Assembly (NCBI GenBank): GCA_917880885.1 | Contig: OU862927.1 | Location: 35,925,571-35,989,570 of the forward strand | Direction of reading: 5' to 3' | DNA from: Limnephilus marmoratus | Taxonomy: Eukaryota; Arthropoda; Insecta; Trichoptera; Limnephilidae | DNA: 64,000 nt | The notes under the pieces: generated by a model | Told to the model about the DNA's origin: nothing | Seen by the model: the letters and a program-made list of their open reading frames with translations, nothing else | Database searches by the model: none | Part shown: piece by piece, positions 32,554 to 43,003 of the stretch | Position numbering within the stretch: the stretch's first letter is position 1 | Layout of the letters: each line of letters opens with the position of its first letter | Made by a program: the position numbers and the translations under genes

Positions 32554-32556
32554 ATA
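32090..32556. repeat. (ATAGAAG)n microsatellite, about 60 copies
   Basis: A nearly pure 7-bp repeat runs from the tail of repeat D and degrades into (GATA)n at 32,525-32,550. The 225-codon minus frame of SSIFYLL repeats is an artefact. Confidence 0.97.
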
Positions 32557-32967
32557 GATAATAAATAATAGAGAACAGTGTTTTTCTTTATTATATATAA
32601 ACTGAATACTTATCATGGAAACCGTTTGAATGTAACGCCATTTTTGTATAACCGTTTGGAATGTGTTTGCGGTACGTATTTGGTTAAGTATGCAAAGTCC
32701 TTCTCTTAGGTATTTTGTTTGGTCATTGGTTAGGTTAGTTTTTTTTACGTGCATGTGTAATTCCAATAGGTGTTATTTAAGTAGATCTAATTCACACCTA
32801 CTTAATTTCGTCCGAGTGTAAATCTGTTAGTTTAAATATTGATAGGTACCTACGTGAAAATCACACCTCCGTCATTTAACCCATTTTTACGCCCTATATA
32901 GATACTGAGATGATCTTAATGGCAGAGTAGTAAAATTCTTTGCTCTGTATCAAGTGAGCCAAAAGTC

Positions 32968-33066
32968 TAATTGATAGCCAATAATTTAATTTGCAGTTAA
33001 CAACTTAATTGACAGCAAACAAATTAATTGGCAGCAAACATGATTGGTAGCCAACGTCTTAATAGA
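32968..33066. repeat. 19-bp minisatellite, left part
   Basis: Several degenerate copies of CTTAATTGACAGCCAACAA are seen, separated from the main array by an insertion at 33,067-33,645. Confidence 0.8.
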
Positions 33067-33645
33067 GAACTCCAGTCCATTTTTTTTATGAATAATGATG
33101 TTCTAACTTATAACTGCATTTTTATTTTTAGAGTTAGTTTTAATAGTTAAAATAATTGTCAAAGTTTTAATTTTTCAAGATCCCCCGAAAACGATCAAGA
33201 TCTCCTGAAAAATTAGTGTAGGATCGGGCAATCATCTGATCAACTGCCGCTATTTTGAAATTCGTTGTTCGAAGTATTCTTCCTAGAAGTAGCATTACTA
33301 TTTTTTCTGGGCAGTAGTTTTTGAATATTTTCAATAATAGAGATAAACTAATAAGAGATACCTTTATTTTTTAAATATTATTTAGGTCTAAATAATGTTT
33401 CAATAAACACAACAACTAAATCTCTATAAACAGTACGTAAATAAACGAATAAATTAATACATACAATGACTTTACGGTGACGTCACCACAATTTTTTTAC
33501 GACCCGATTAAAAATGGATTTTTTAATAATTTTTTGAAAACTCTGCATTTAATATTATTAAATAAAACTTATATATTTAGAATCAGCGTTTATTGGTCGA
33601 TATGAAGGTATTGTTTTAAAGCCAAAATATTTTTCACTGGAGTTC
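33067..33645. mobile_element. possible TIR element inserted in the minisatellite
   Basis: It is bounded by GAACTCCAGT and ACTGGAGTTC, with partly matching subterminal A/T runs. The minisatellite stops and resumes at these points. No clear target duplication or coding region was found. Confidence 0.5.
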
Positions 33646-34306
33646 CTTATTGGCAGTCAACAACTTAATTGACAACCAACAACTTAATTGAAAGCCAACT
33701 ACTTAATCGACAACTAACAACTTAATTGGAAGCTAATAACTTAATTGGCAGCCAACAACTTAATTGGCAGCAAATAAATTTATTGGCAGCCTACAACTTA
33801 ATTGGCAGCCAACAACTTAATTGACAGCCAATATCTTAATTGGCAGCCTACAACTTAATTGACAGCCAATAATTAATTAACAGCCAACAACTTAATTGGC
33901 AGCCAATAAATTTATTGGCAGCCTACAACTTAATTGACAGCCAATAATTAATTAACAGCCAACAACTTAATTGGCAGCCAATAAATTTATTGGCAGCCTA
34001 CAACTTAATTGACAGCCAATAACTTAATTAACAGCCAACAACTTAATTGACAGCCAATAAATTTATTGGCAGCCTACAACTTAATTGACAGGCAACAACT
34101 TAATTGATAGCCAAAAACTTAATTGGCAGCCAACAACTTAATTGGCAGCCAATAACTTAATTGATAGCCAGCAACTTAATTGACAGCCAATAAATTTATT
34201 GGCAGCCTACAACTTAATTGACAGCCAATAACTTAATTGATAGCCAACAACTTAATTCACAGCAAATAACTTAATTGTTAGCCAAAAACTTAATTGGCAG
34301 TGAAGC
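33646..34306. repeat. 19-bp minisatellite, main array
   Basis: About 34 tandem copies of CTTAATTGACAGCCAACAA occur with variants (GGCAGCC, TAGCC). A higher-order pattern recurs every few units around AATTTATTGGCAGCCTACAA. Confidence 0.95.
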
Positions 34307-34317
34307 CACAGCCACAG

Positions 34318-34339
34318 AAGTGTAGACGATAGTCTACAC
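34318..34339. other. 9-bp perfect hairpin beside the minisatellite
   Basis: AGTGTAGAC and GTCTACACT pair around a GATA loop a few bases after the array ends. Its role is unknown. Confidence 0.7.
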
Positions 34340-34559
34340 TTTTAAATTTCATGTAGGTGCCGACTTGGAGCACAATCACGACAAAATGTTACATTTTTCT
34401 GCAACACATACACAACACAAAACCATCTACCAGACACACTCGCTAACCACTATTGATACATTTACTCACTCCCTTCTTTACAGACTTGAGCGAAATCTAT
34501 ACCAATAGTCCCAACACTCCCAAAACGTTACTAAATCCTAAATTGTAGTAGGGCAGGTA

Positions 34560-35600
34560 AAGTTGTTTAAAAGATTTTTCTTATGTGTAAGTTTCCATTT
34601 TATTTTATCTTGCTGTCTGCTAGAAAAACTTTTTACAATATTTTTAAATATTACCTTGTTGTGTAAAATCCCAGCTCGGCATAAAATCAATTAAATAAAT
34701 TTAAAAATCAAATAAAAAACATATTTAACGTAGACATTATTTAATAACATTTTTTTATAACTTAACAAATAATATAACTACAATCAACAAATAAATATTA
34801 CACCTACAGTTATAATTTAGGCACTCTAAACTTAATACAAAACAATATTACGTAACTTGAGGTATAAATAACATCTAATTTAGGTATAATAACATCTAAT
34901 TATAATTAATACATTCACACAATAAATACTTACACACTAAACAAGCACCTTATCTACATTTTTTATGATGGCAACACTTCAAAGCGTTCTCAAATAAGTT
35001 TATATTTACATTTGGTAGCAAATCGCTTGAGTAATTTTATAATATTACCTACTGACTTATATTGGTCGATTTACTGGCTTAAAAATTATAAATAATAATT
35101 GGTAAACATTTTTTTTATTGGTAGAAATATTTTGTGTAAAAATGCATTTTGTCTATGGTAAGAAAATGGAGAAAAGGCGGGAATTCTTTTCCGAGTGTTG
35201 ACATGTCGTTTTTTTAAAGTAATTATTATAAAAAATTAAATTATTTTTACAACTTACTTTATAAAATTGCTCATCTAATAGCAATGGACATATTTGTTCC
35301 GTTCTATTCGTAAATACGTAATTAAAATTGTCGTATCAAACGACATGTCAAAGTCCTGAAAAGAAAATAACTTATGTAGGTTAGGGTGATTTAAACATAA
35401 CAATAATCGCCTATTTCAATTTTCGACATATTATGTAGGTATGAACCCTGCTAAACATCGATAATCGACCCTTTTCGACAAAGCATAAAAACATGACAGT
35501 TATACTTGAGAGCTGATCACAATTTGAAGCTGATAGGATCGAGAAACGGAAACCTTTAAAATATTAATATTCAAATTCTCGTTGATTGTCAATATGATAG
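34560..35600. other. AT-rich intergenic sequence
   Basis: No gene or repeat boundary is supported. The T- and A-rich sequence includes a run of AATA-rich text at 34,660-34,930. Confidence 0.5.
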
Positions 35601-35607
35601 TCATTAA

Positions 35608-36023
35608 GGCTCTGCAATCGGGCTCGAAAAGAAGATGGAGAGATACGAAATTACGAATGTTAGAGGAGAGCGCTAACATTTACAGCGACAAAATCGATGC
35701 GAAAAGTGCGAAAATGTTTAATAAAACACGACACTTTTAAAATAGAGCAAAAATCTCGCGGGCATTGTCTTAAACAGCATTTAAAGAAACACTGTGAATT
35801 TTTTTCATACATATAACTTGTAAAATAACTGAAACAAACGTGTTTATAATAATTTTTGGAGCATAATTTGCGATTTTTTTCTATCGAGGGAATTTTATAT
35901 CATTTGAGTTTCGGCGCGGGCAATATTATCTTCAAGAATAACATATATTTTTTTAAGAGCTTTAAAACTTACCGTGTTTAAGGAGATATGTAAGAAATCG
36001 GTAGAAATTCGGGTTCCGGGCCC
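35608..36023. mobile_element. TTAA-flanked non-autonomous element, family G
   Basis: TTAA flanks both ends (35604-35607 and 36024-36027). The left end GGCTCTGCAATCGGG resembles the complement of the right end CGGGTTCCGGGCCC. It aligns over most of its length with 61,056-61,591, sharing TAAAATAGAGCAAAAATCTC and others. TTAA targeting suggests piggyBac-type mobilisation. No coding content remains. Confidence 0.6.
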
Positions 36024-37020
36024 TTAAATCAGCCAGCTTCAAAACCCGATATGCTTGACATATGATATATGATCACAAATTGATGAAAAGCTGAAACGGG
36101 TCGAGAACCAGCATTTAACGTGGAAAAATTGAAAATGGCGGTGATTGTCGAAATAATGGTCGTGAAACGAGTTTTAAACACCCCAAGCTTACTAAAAGTT
36201 CTAAGGTTGAATTCGAATTTTTCTACTTAGTGTCTGAAAACTAGTGTTTCAATCGAGAAACTGGAAATCTACAACAATTTAGTATTGATTTTGCGGAAAA
36301 ACATTTTTTTATTTAAACTTTCGTTTTCGAGGAAATCCAAAGTCCAGAGTCCAAAGTTCGAATTTTTTAGGTAAAATTTGTCTTTTAAAATGAGTTTAAG
36401 TGTGGAACCTGCTCCAAAAAAAAAAACAAAAAACGTGAAATGTTCGTATTTAAAAAATCATTTTATGTGATGTAGATTTACCAGTTTCCAGTTTGGGCCA
36501 CCCATGAACCTAAAAAGCTCTTGACAGAGTATTAGCACAAAGTTGTACGGATGACAATGAAGCCAATGAACAGGGTGAGGGGAAATTGCATCGCAGCCAT
36601 CTTGTATGACCATCTTTAAATTGATGTGTATGCAAAGTGGTATAAAATGATTTTTTTTAATAACGAGTAGAGTCTTATTTATATTGTTAATGCTTCGGTT
36701 TATGATTTTGTTTGGGTATTGACGAGACAGAGAATGGGACACGTCATTAAAAAACTTAAGTAAGGCATTTTTCATACGTCTTTCCTCTCTGTTCAGGGCC
36801 TTTTAGGTTCATAATCAAGGTTCGTATAAAATGCGTTTAACAAGATTAGCTCCTCGAGGGAGTAGAGCGGTGATTGGTTAAAAATTCGTGACGTAGCCTG
36901 GAGTCCATTTCCACTGGGAGATTTGAATTAACTGCAATACAAGTGGCAGTGTTTTACTTCAAGCTACGTCACGCGTTCGAAATTTCGAAAGCGGCCCGAC
37001 GACGACGGTACTTCACGTTT
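36024..37020. other. no supported gene; one inverted repeat
   Basis: An inverted pair CGTGACGTAGC (36,887-36,897) and GCTACGTCACG (about 36,963-36,973) could form a hairpin with a 65-base loop. The minus open frame at 36,458-36,775 has no domain. Confidence 0.45.
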
Positions 37021-37026
37021 TCATCC

Positions 37027-37115
37027 CGCGACAAAATATCCCCGACAAAATATCCCACCGACAAAACACCCTCCAACAAAATATCCAATAAAATCTAACC
37101 TAACCTAACCTTATT
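37027..37115. repeat. short tandem repeats
   Basis: Four degenerate copies of CCGACAAAATATCCC are followed by ACCTAACCTAACC. The latter equals the arthropod telomere motif but is too short to be meaningful. Confidence 0.6.
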
Positions 37116-37374
37116 TTATATTTTACTCTTTTTGAACCATAATTTATTGTCTTTACATGATGTCTGTATTATTTTTGGCCTATTTTTGTTAGATTAGGTT
37201 AGATTAGATTACTTCTTCAAACAAAGCAAACTTATAAGTGAGCATTGCTCACGAAAATTTTTGGTTTTTATAAACAATAAAATGGTAAAAACTAAGTACT
37301 CTGTTAATTTCGAATTAGATTAGGTTAGGTTTTAGTACATATTGGTTTTAGTACATATTGCCCGTATGAGCTAA

Positions 37375-37532
37375 GGGAACGTACCCATACTACGTGACAC
37401 GTTTAGGGGGGGGGGTCTTCAAAATGTTACGCTCCATACAAATGAGCGGCGGGTTGCTTAGGATTTTGGTCACCGGGGGGGGGGGGGGTTAAAAATTGCA
37501 AAAAGTTGGTCACGTAGTATGGGTACGTTCCC
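37375..37532. mobile_element. 158-bp Harbinger-type MITE, TAA duplication
   Basis: GGGAACGTACCCATACTACG and its complement CGTAGTATGGGTACGTTCCC form over 20 bp of terminal inverted repeat. TAA flanks both ends (37372-37374 and 37533-37535), as in PIF/Harbinger. The inside has G runs only. A second copy is at 39640-39796. Confidence 0.85.
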
Positions 37533-37616
37533 TAACCTTATTAAACGCATTTTCTTCGAATCTTGATTCATGATAATCTATGACTTTTCATTACTATATT
37601 CCATAGATAAAACGTT

Positions 37617-37997
37617 TTATTCGTCTCCACCGCCAAACATGCTGCCGAAATCGAAGCCACCACCGTCTCCGTCATCATAATCGTCATCAAAGCCTCCTCC
37701 AATACCACCATAGTCGTCCTCATCAGCTCCTGGAGGAACGAACGCGCCATTGAGGACACCACTTAATCTGTCTTGAATTCCCATCCAACTGGCCACACCA
37801 TAGATAACTCTCATTGCCACGAGTCTAGAGAAGTTGATAGGACTTGTTTCTCTGAGTTGCAGTACGCGAAGTTTGTCCATTCGTCTTTTTTCCGCTTTCG
37901 TGCGACGCGAGTTCTTCTTTTTACGGGCATCGCAGTCCGCCACGAGGATTCCAATGACGATGAATACGACGAAGAACTTCCATTTTGTTGACGCCAT
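37617..37997 (-). CDS. small secreted protein, function unknown
   Basis: The frame encodes 126 residues on the minus strand. Residues 1-24 form a signal peptide (KWKFFVVFIVIGILVADCDA). A basic segment follows (RKKKNSRRTKAEKRRMDKLR), then a hydrophobic amphipathic core, FSRLVAMRVIYGVASWMGIQ and DRLSGVLNGAFVPPGADEDD, and a Gly/Asp-rich acidic C-terminus. The composition and uninterrupted frame fit a real gene. A splice acceptor (TTTATTGTTTCAG) lies 11 bases upstream of the ATG, so the coding part is in one exon after a 5' UTR intron. I believe similar small secreted proteins occur in insects, but I cannot assign a function or name. The basic-to-acidic layout could suit cuticle or haemolymph, which is speculation. 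Confidence 0.8.
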   Translation of the reverse strand: MASTKWKFFVVFIVIGILVADCDARKKKNSRRTKAEKRRMDKLRVLQLRETSPINFSRLVAMRVIYGVASWMGIQDRLSGVLNGAFVPPGADEDDYGGIGGGFDDDYDDGDGGGFDFGSMFGGGDE

Positions 37998-38008
37998 GTT
38001 TATTGAAC

Positions 38009-38011
38009 CTG
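38009..38011 (-). promoter_or_regulatory. splice acceptor upstream of the secreted-protein CDS
   Basis: On the minus strand a T-rich tract ends in CAG directly before GTTCAATAAACATGG. This implies an upstream non-coding exon and fixes the ATG at 37,997 as the likely start. Confidence 0.65.
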
Positions 38012-38319
38012 AAACAATAAAAAATAAAAATAAATTGATAAATCATATTATGATTTACTCAATATAGTTTTGAGAGGAGATGAAAAACAAAAACTGTGAA
38101 AAGATGGATATTCGAGTTATTTTTAAAAATATATTTTATTTAGTTATAAAATGTTTACATATAATGTCTAGTTTTCATCTGTTCTAAAACTGCTATAATA
38201 TTACATACGACCTAAAATTTGGACTTCACAACATTGAGACATAACCAACGAAAAATTGTAATGGTACGGCCGCATTGAGGTCAACTTTAAACGTTTGGAG
38301 GATTGTGTGGAGGGGTAAT

Positions 38320-38665
38320 TCATTCGTGGAAGTTTGAATAGATCCCGAAATCGGCGATGGTTGGTTCGTGCAAGTTGGCCCAACACATCAGTCTGCGCAA
38401 TATTGTGGTGGTATAAAAATTGTTAATGAAAACCGAAGCATCGCCTGCACAATAATTGTAGGCGACTGATAAGATGCAGCGCCGAATCAGCTGTTCGACG
38501 TCCGCCATTTTGGAGTTCGGATTTGGGGAGGGTTGGCCGCAGCCACCACACGATCGGCAAAGATTCCAGCTCCGAACTAAGTTGTTGGAGTTGGAAGGTT
38601 GGCTTCGGTGATATAGTAGCAAATAAGACTTTTAGCTTTCCTAAGATTTTTAACACGGAGTTCAT
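38320..38665 (-). promoter_or_regulatory. candidate upstream exon or promoter region
   Basis: The minus strand contains CCAAAATGGCGGACG, which resembles the YY1/Pho-type element found near many animal transcription starts, in locally GC-rich sequence about 500 bases upstream of the secreted-protein gene. Overlapping frames at 38,201-38,665 have no domains. Whether this is the promoter of that gene or part of another is not decidable here. Confidence 0.3.
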
Positions 38666-38696
38666 TGAACACTAACCTTCAATGCTTTTAGTTGTA

Positions 38697-38872
38697 TTTT
38701 TATTAACCAGATCTGAATAGCCAGATACCTACTACCCCACCTTTCTCATCCTCTTCCCCGTCTCCTTCCCCTCCCCACTACCTTCAGCCTCACAACATAC
38801 CCTAACTGGGGATGCTACAGTTTCACTGACTCCAGACGGTTGTGAGCAGTTGGGACTCTTTTGCGGAATGCA
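38697..38872 (+). repeat. SINE-B copy, truncated
   Basis: CAGATCTGAATAGCCAGATA through TTTCACTGACTCCAGACGG matches the 3' half of the 59.8-kb SINE. Confidence 0.8.
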
Positions 38873-39470
38873 CTTAAACAAATAAACCTGCAGATTTCAA
38901 AGAATACCGATGATGTCAGTTTAATAATAAAAAAAAAATACTTAATAAAGACTCTTAAGTCCCCAGACACGTCAAAGAAAATGATAATCTCTTCAAGAAA
39001 TAATTTCGGTATTTGAAAATGTTTGGTAAATTTCACCAGAATGAAGTAAGGCATAATTGAGCTTACTTCGGGCATGCTCACAACACTTGTGCATGCATCT
39101 CCTCAGTGGAAACATCGCTACAATATTATGTATCAACCTATTATTAACCCCTCATGCTAATTTGTTTGCTTTTGGGAACAACTCATAAAGTCATAGAAAT
39201 CATTTGTGTCCCCCTTACTATCATAGTGAGAAATATGATCTAAATGGTGTTAGAAAGAGCAAACACCACGATATACATTTAAATCTAAAAGTTAATCACA
39301 AAACAATTAAAAAAAATAAACCTTTATGACACCAAAGTTTCCCACTGGAATTTAAAAAAATATTATAAAACTTTGGAAATTTTTTATTAATTATTTTCAC
39401 GTGAAACAATGAGGTGACGAGAACGATTTCAATACATTTGTCCAATAAAATAAATATGTGTTTTAATTTT

Positions 39471-39862
39471 TTGAAGTGAAAACTTTTTTAGCACCGTGGT
39501 GATTTGAAAAACGATGAAACGAAAAAGCGACACTGAAAAGAGACAAACACATACATCTATAGGATTTAACCTGCGACAGCAAGAGATAGAATAATCGATC
39601 TCCTCTTTGTGCGGTACTTCATAGCCCCCCTACTCTTATGGGAACGTACCCGTACTACGTGACCAACTTTTTGCAATTTTTACCCCCCCCCCCCCCGGTG
39701 ACCAAAAACCTAAGCCCCTCGCTGCTCATTTGTACCAAGCGTGGTATTTTGAAGACCCCCCCCCCTGAACAGGTCACGTAGTATGGGTACGTTACCTATC
39801 TACTTTAGTTTTCTGAAGGTTTCACTTCTATCGTGTATGAACTGCGCACTTGTTTTTTTTTC
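39471..39862. repeat. repeat A copy nested in family F
   Basis: It starts TTGAAGTGAAAACTTTTTTA, includes the CTCCTCTTTGTGCGGTACT block and ends near AACTGCGCACTTG. A MITE at 39640-39796 splits CCCTACTC from CTACTTTAG. Confidence 0.8.
39640..39796. mobile_element. 157-bp Harbinger-type MITE, second copy
   Basis: GGGAACGTACCCGTACTACG and CGTAGTATGGGTACGTTACC are near-perfect termini, with TAT on both flanks (39637-39639 and 39797-39799). It has the same family and C/G runs as 37375-37532, in the opposite orientation. Confidence 0.85.
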
Positions 39863-40355
39863 ATTATTAGTACCTAATTTTAGTTAGAATAAATGTAAGG
39901 TGTGCCATTTATAAAACTTTTTTTATATTTGCATTCAAAAATTTCACACATTCGTATTTCGAATTATAACAGTTTCGGATGCGTTTAGAAATATTTAATT
40001 TGTTTGGATTTTAGTGCAAAGCGGATAATTTTTATCTTTTGGAAAAATATGTCCGAGGTATGAAGGGTTAATAATTCATTTTGCTTTCTGCGTCTGAGAA
40101 ACTTAAAGTGGTTTTAATCCAGGTTACATAAATGCGAAAAAACTGTAAGAGGTTCAACGGTACCCTGATGCACTTATCAATATTAATAATAATGACGTTG
40201 CATTATGAATGACTTTACGGTTCGTGGTTCATCAAATAGCCACAGATAAAATAACGAGACCATCGTTCAATTTATTATACAATAATAATTTCCAAGTGGC
40301 CAATAAAATAAAAACAATTCGTTCTGTAGAACGGAGTAGACCAACACATCATTTT

Positions 40356-40421
40356 TTTATGTGAAAACTTTTTTAGTACCGTTGTGATTTGAAACTAGAT
40401 GAAATGCAAAAGCGACACTAA
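40356..40421. repeat. repeat A fragment, left of Harbinger insertion
   Basis: GTGAAAACTTTTTTAGTACC to GCGACACTAA matches repeat A. The next family bases, AAACAGACAAC, are found after 41,148, so one copy has been split. Confidence 0.75.
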
Positions 40422-40541
40422 AGGCCCGCGCACACAGAGAGCGGTCAGGAGTTCCGAGTTCCGAGTTCCACGTTCGGCGTTCATTAGAATGTACCGAGTC
40501 TATAACGACAACGCACACAGCGGGCAGGCAGACCGCGGCGG

Positions 40542-40751
40542 TCAAAGCGGAACGTCGCGTTCTAAGAGTTCTTTTCCCGCCGAGACAGGGAACGCTATCG
40601 GGATATCAGATTTTATGATGCTATACAATTTATTAAAACTATTAATCGACATTCGAAAATAAATATGGAATCGTTGTTCATCTTTAAGTAAATCCTGAAA
40701 AATACTACTAAATTCGCCTTGTTCTTCTCGCGTTGTGTTAATCAACACCAA
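40542..40751 (-). pseudogene. Harbinger transposase N-terminal fragment
   Basis: The 69-codon frame reads FSSIFQDLLKDEQRFHIYFR and then MSINSFNKLYSIIKSDI. The L--D---F--YFRMS---F--L---I pattern opens many PIF/Harbinger nucleases. The DDE catalytic part is gone. Confidence 0.7.
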
Positions 40752-40843
40752 TCGGGTGCACCCAATACTTCCTTTTCTTTTTAGAAGCTGCTAAGCTCCA
40801 CAAGAGCAATAATTCTTCATCGGATGATGAACTTTCTAGTGAC

Positions 40844-41009
40844 ATGAAACATTGTAAAATTTATTACGTGCCAGCGAGTACCCGGCATGCGTTGCAATGG
40901 CATTCAAAGAAAGTGGTTATGTTTTAATTGTGTTTATTGAAGTGCCTCTTGATACGCAATATTTTTTGTTCCGCGTGCGTAAAATAATACATCAGAAGAT
41001 TTTGAAAGA
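40844..41009 (+). repeat. inverted-repeat arm 1
   Basis: ACATGAAACATTGTAAAATT through CATCAGAAGATTTTGAAAG is repeated in reverse at 41,712-41,879, about 165 bp long with few differences. Confidence 0.8.
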
Positions 41010-41189
41010 TTAGACATGTTGCATGTGCAAAGACCCAAATGAAACTAGAACGCGAGAATTTGAAGGCCGCTTGTGTGCGTTGGAACTCTTGAGCGGTCAA
41101 CGGTCACTAGAACGCAGAACTCTGACCGCTCTCTGTGTGCGCGGGCCTTAAAACAGACAACTACGGTAAGCTGAACGAAGGAGGGAGGA

Positions 41190-41330
41190 TTCGCGGGAGG
41201 TGGAACGAGTGCGGGGTGGAGGCGAGGAGAGTGGAAGTGAAACGCGGGGGGGGGGGGGTTCGCTGGACGGAGGACGCGAGAGGGAGGAAGGCGGGAAAGG
41301 TGGAAGGGGAACGCGGTAGGGAGTGAAGAT
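41190..41330 (-). repeat. repeat D body fragment
   Basis: This purine-rich plus strand, including a G12 run, corresponds to the pyrimidine-rich body of repeat D on the minus strand. The frames here are compositional. Confidence 0.5.
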
Positions 41331-41334
41331 TCTC

Positions 41335-41588
41335 CCAGAGTTGAAGATCCTCTCAGTGTCGCCCTGGTGTAAGATCGCCATTCAGAATTGAAGCGTTGCT
41401 TGAAATGACTTTAGCCTTGTTTGGTGACCAGATTTGAATAGCCATGTAGTTCCTCACCTTCCTCTTCCCCAAACCTTCCCCTCCCCGCTACTTCAGCCTC
41501 ACTACACACCCCAATTGCGGATGCTATAGTCTCACTGACTCCGGACGAGAGCAGATAGGACTCTTCTGAGGTATTCACATAAAAAAGG
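41335..41588 (+). repeat. SINE-B copy
   Basis: GTCGCCCTGGTGTAAGATCG to GAGGTATTCACATAAAAAA matches the SINE-B body and tail. The tRNA head is missing. Confidence 0.8.
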
Positions 41589-41711
41589 GGAGGGGCGGAG
41601 GGAGGGATTGCAAAGGAGACATAGTAGCAGTAGGGGATAGCAGATGTTAAATTTGGAACATCCATGCCGCTCACACGGACAATTGTATGTGGCCTACTCG
41701 TCGCGACGGAA

Positions 41712-41879
41712 AATCTTCTGATGTATTATTTTACGCACGCGGAACAAAAAATATTGTGTATCAAAAGGCACTTCAATAAACACAATTAAAACATAACCAC
41801 TTTCTTTGAGTGACATTGCAACGCATGCCGGGTACTCGCTGGTACGTAATAAATTTAACAATGTTTCATGTCTGCGGTG
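41712..41879 (-). repeat. inverted-repeat arm 2
   Basis: This is the reverse of 40,844-41,009, with AATCTTCTGATGTATTATTT through AACAATGTTTCATGT. Confidence 0.8.
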
Positions 41880-43003
41880 CGCACTTAGAATCAAGACGCA
41901 CAGATAATCTCTTAACGGTACGTTAATCCATTTAATACGACTATTAGTACCTACAGACCATCAGATAAGATTGAAATTAGTTCTGAATTAATATCGCATT
42001 AGTAGGCTTAACAATTTGAGTCAACACAATAGTTTCACTATTATGTTCTCTGCTTTTATTTATCTCAAATAATGGATTAAGTACCTATTACAGAATAGGC
42101 CACTTGAATCACATTTTTTAAAAAAATTTCTGGCTTAGCAAATATTCTAAGACATTCCGTATTTTTTTTTATCGTATTTTTGAAACCCTGGCGATTTTTT
42201 TTTTAATTTCAATCCGAAAAATCAGACCATTTTTAGGTGCGAAAAAACGATAATTACATAGCCGAAAATCATTTTAAAAAAAGAACGTTTCCCAAAAAAG
42301 GGGCACAGGAGAATAACGGGGCATACCAAAAATATTACATCTCATAAATATTTTTTTCATTGATCCATCTTATTTGATCATAAATCATTATAATGCTCAA
42401 CGTCTGTATTACTAAATCCAATGTAATATACTTGTACTTGAAAATTATAATAATAATAAGAATATTATAAAATTTGATTTTGTTAAAATCAGCACCATTA
42501 CCATTATTTTTTTTTCTTTCTTTATTGGCAATGCTTATTAAAAATACATATAAAGTTACATCAGTTACATAGTTACACAGTTAGATAAGGTTAACAAAAA
42601 AATAAAAAAATTGCCTTTCGTCACCATAAAGAGACAATAATGCTCTTGTGTTTGGTGAGGGAGTTCTAGCTCAATTAGTTAATTAATGATCGTGTAAGTT
42701 AGTAATAACGGCTATTGTAAATAATAAGTAGGTTAAAAAATCTTGTATAAATTTAAAAATAAAATCCTGAAGAGTTAAAAAAATCATAATATAAATTAAA
42801 AAATCATTATAAATGAAAGAATCATGTAAGTTAGTAACAAAAAATATTGTAATAGGTAAGTAAAGGATACGTAAGAAAGAACGCAAGATTTATATAATAG
42901 TAGACTCAGAGATATAGAAACTAAGAAAATGAAAGAAAAAGAAAGAATAAATGATTTATAAAATAGCAGACTTTAAGATACAAGGTAAACATATTTGGGA
43001 CTT

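Larger units (their letters stand above)
39148..40067. mobile_element. TTAA-flanked element, family F, with nested insertions
   Basis: TTAA at 39144-39147 and 40068-40071 flanks CCCCTCATGC and GGTATGAAGGG, which are inverted at the ends. This is the piggyBac pattern. The body matches 62,905-63,450 (GTGAGAAATATGATCT, CATTATTAGT...TTTTAG). Repeat A interrupts it from 39,471 to about 39,862, and a Harbinger MITE sits inside repeat A. No coding content is visible. Confidence 0.7.
40422..41148 (-). mobile_element. PIF/Harbinger element, deleted, TAA duplication
   Basis: The ends AGGCCCGCGCACACAGAGAG and CTCTCTGTGTGCGCGGGCCT are exact inverted repeats of 20 bp or more. TAA flanks both (40419-40421 and 41149-41151). 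A transposase N-terminal relic lies at 40,542-40,751. Repeat D-like sequence sits inside at about 40,868-40,900. Confidence 0.9.

Noticed and set aside
32089..32766. 225-codon minus frame with SSIFYLL repeats
   Set aside because: It is read entirely from the 7-bp microsatellite and its flank. It is not a protein gene.
37093..37115. CCTAA repeats resembling the arthropod telomere motif
   Set aside because: Only about three units, embedded in ordinary sequence. It is too short to be an interstitial telomere array.
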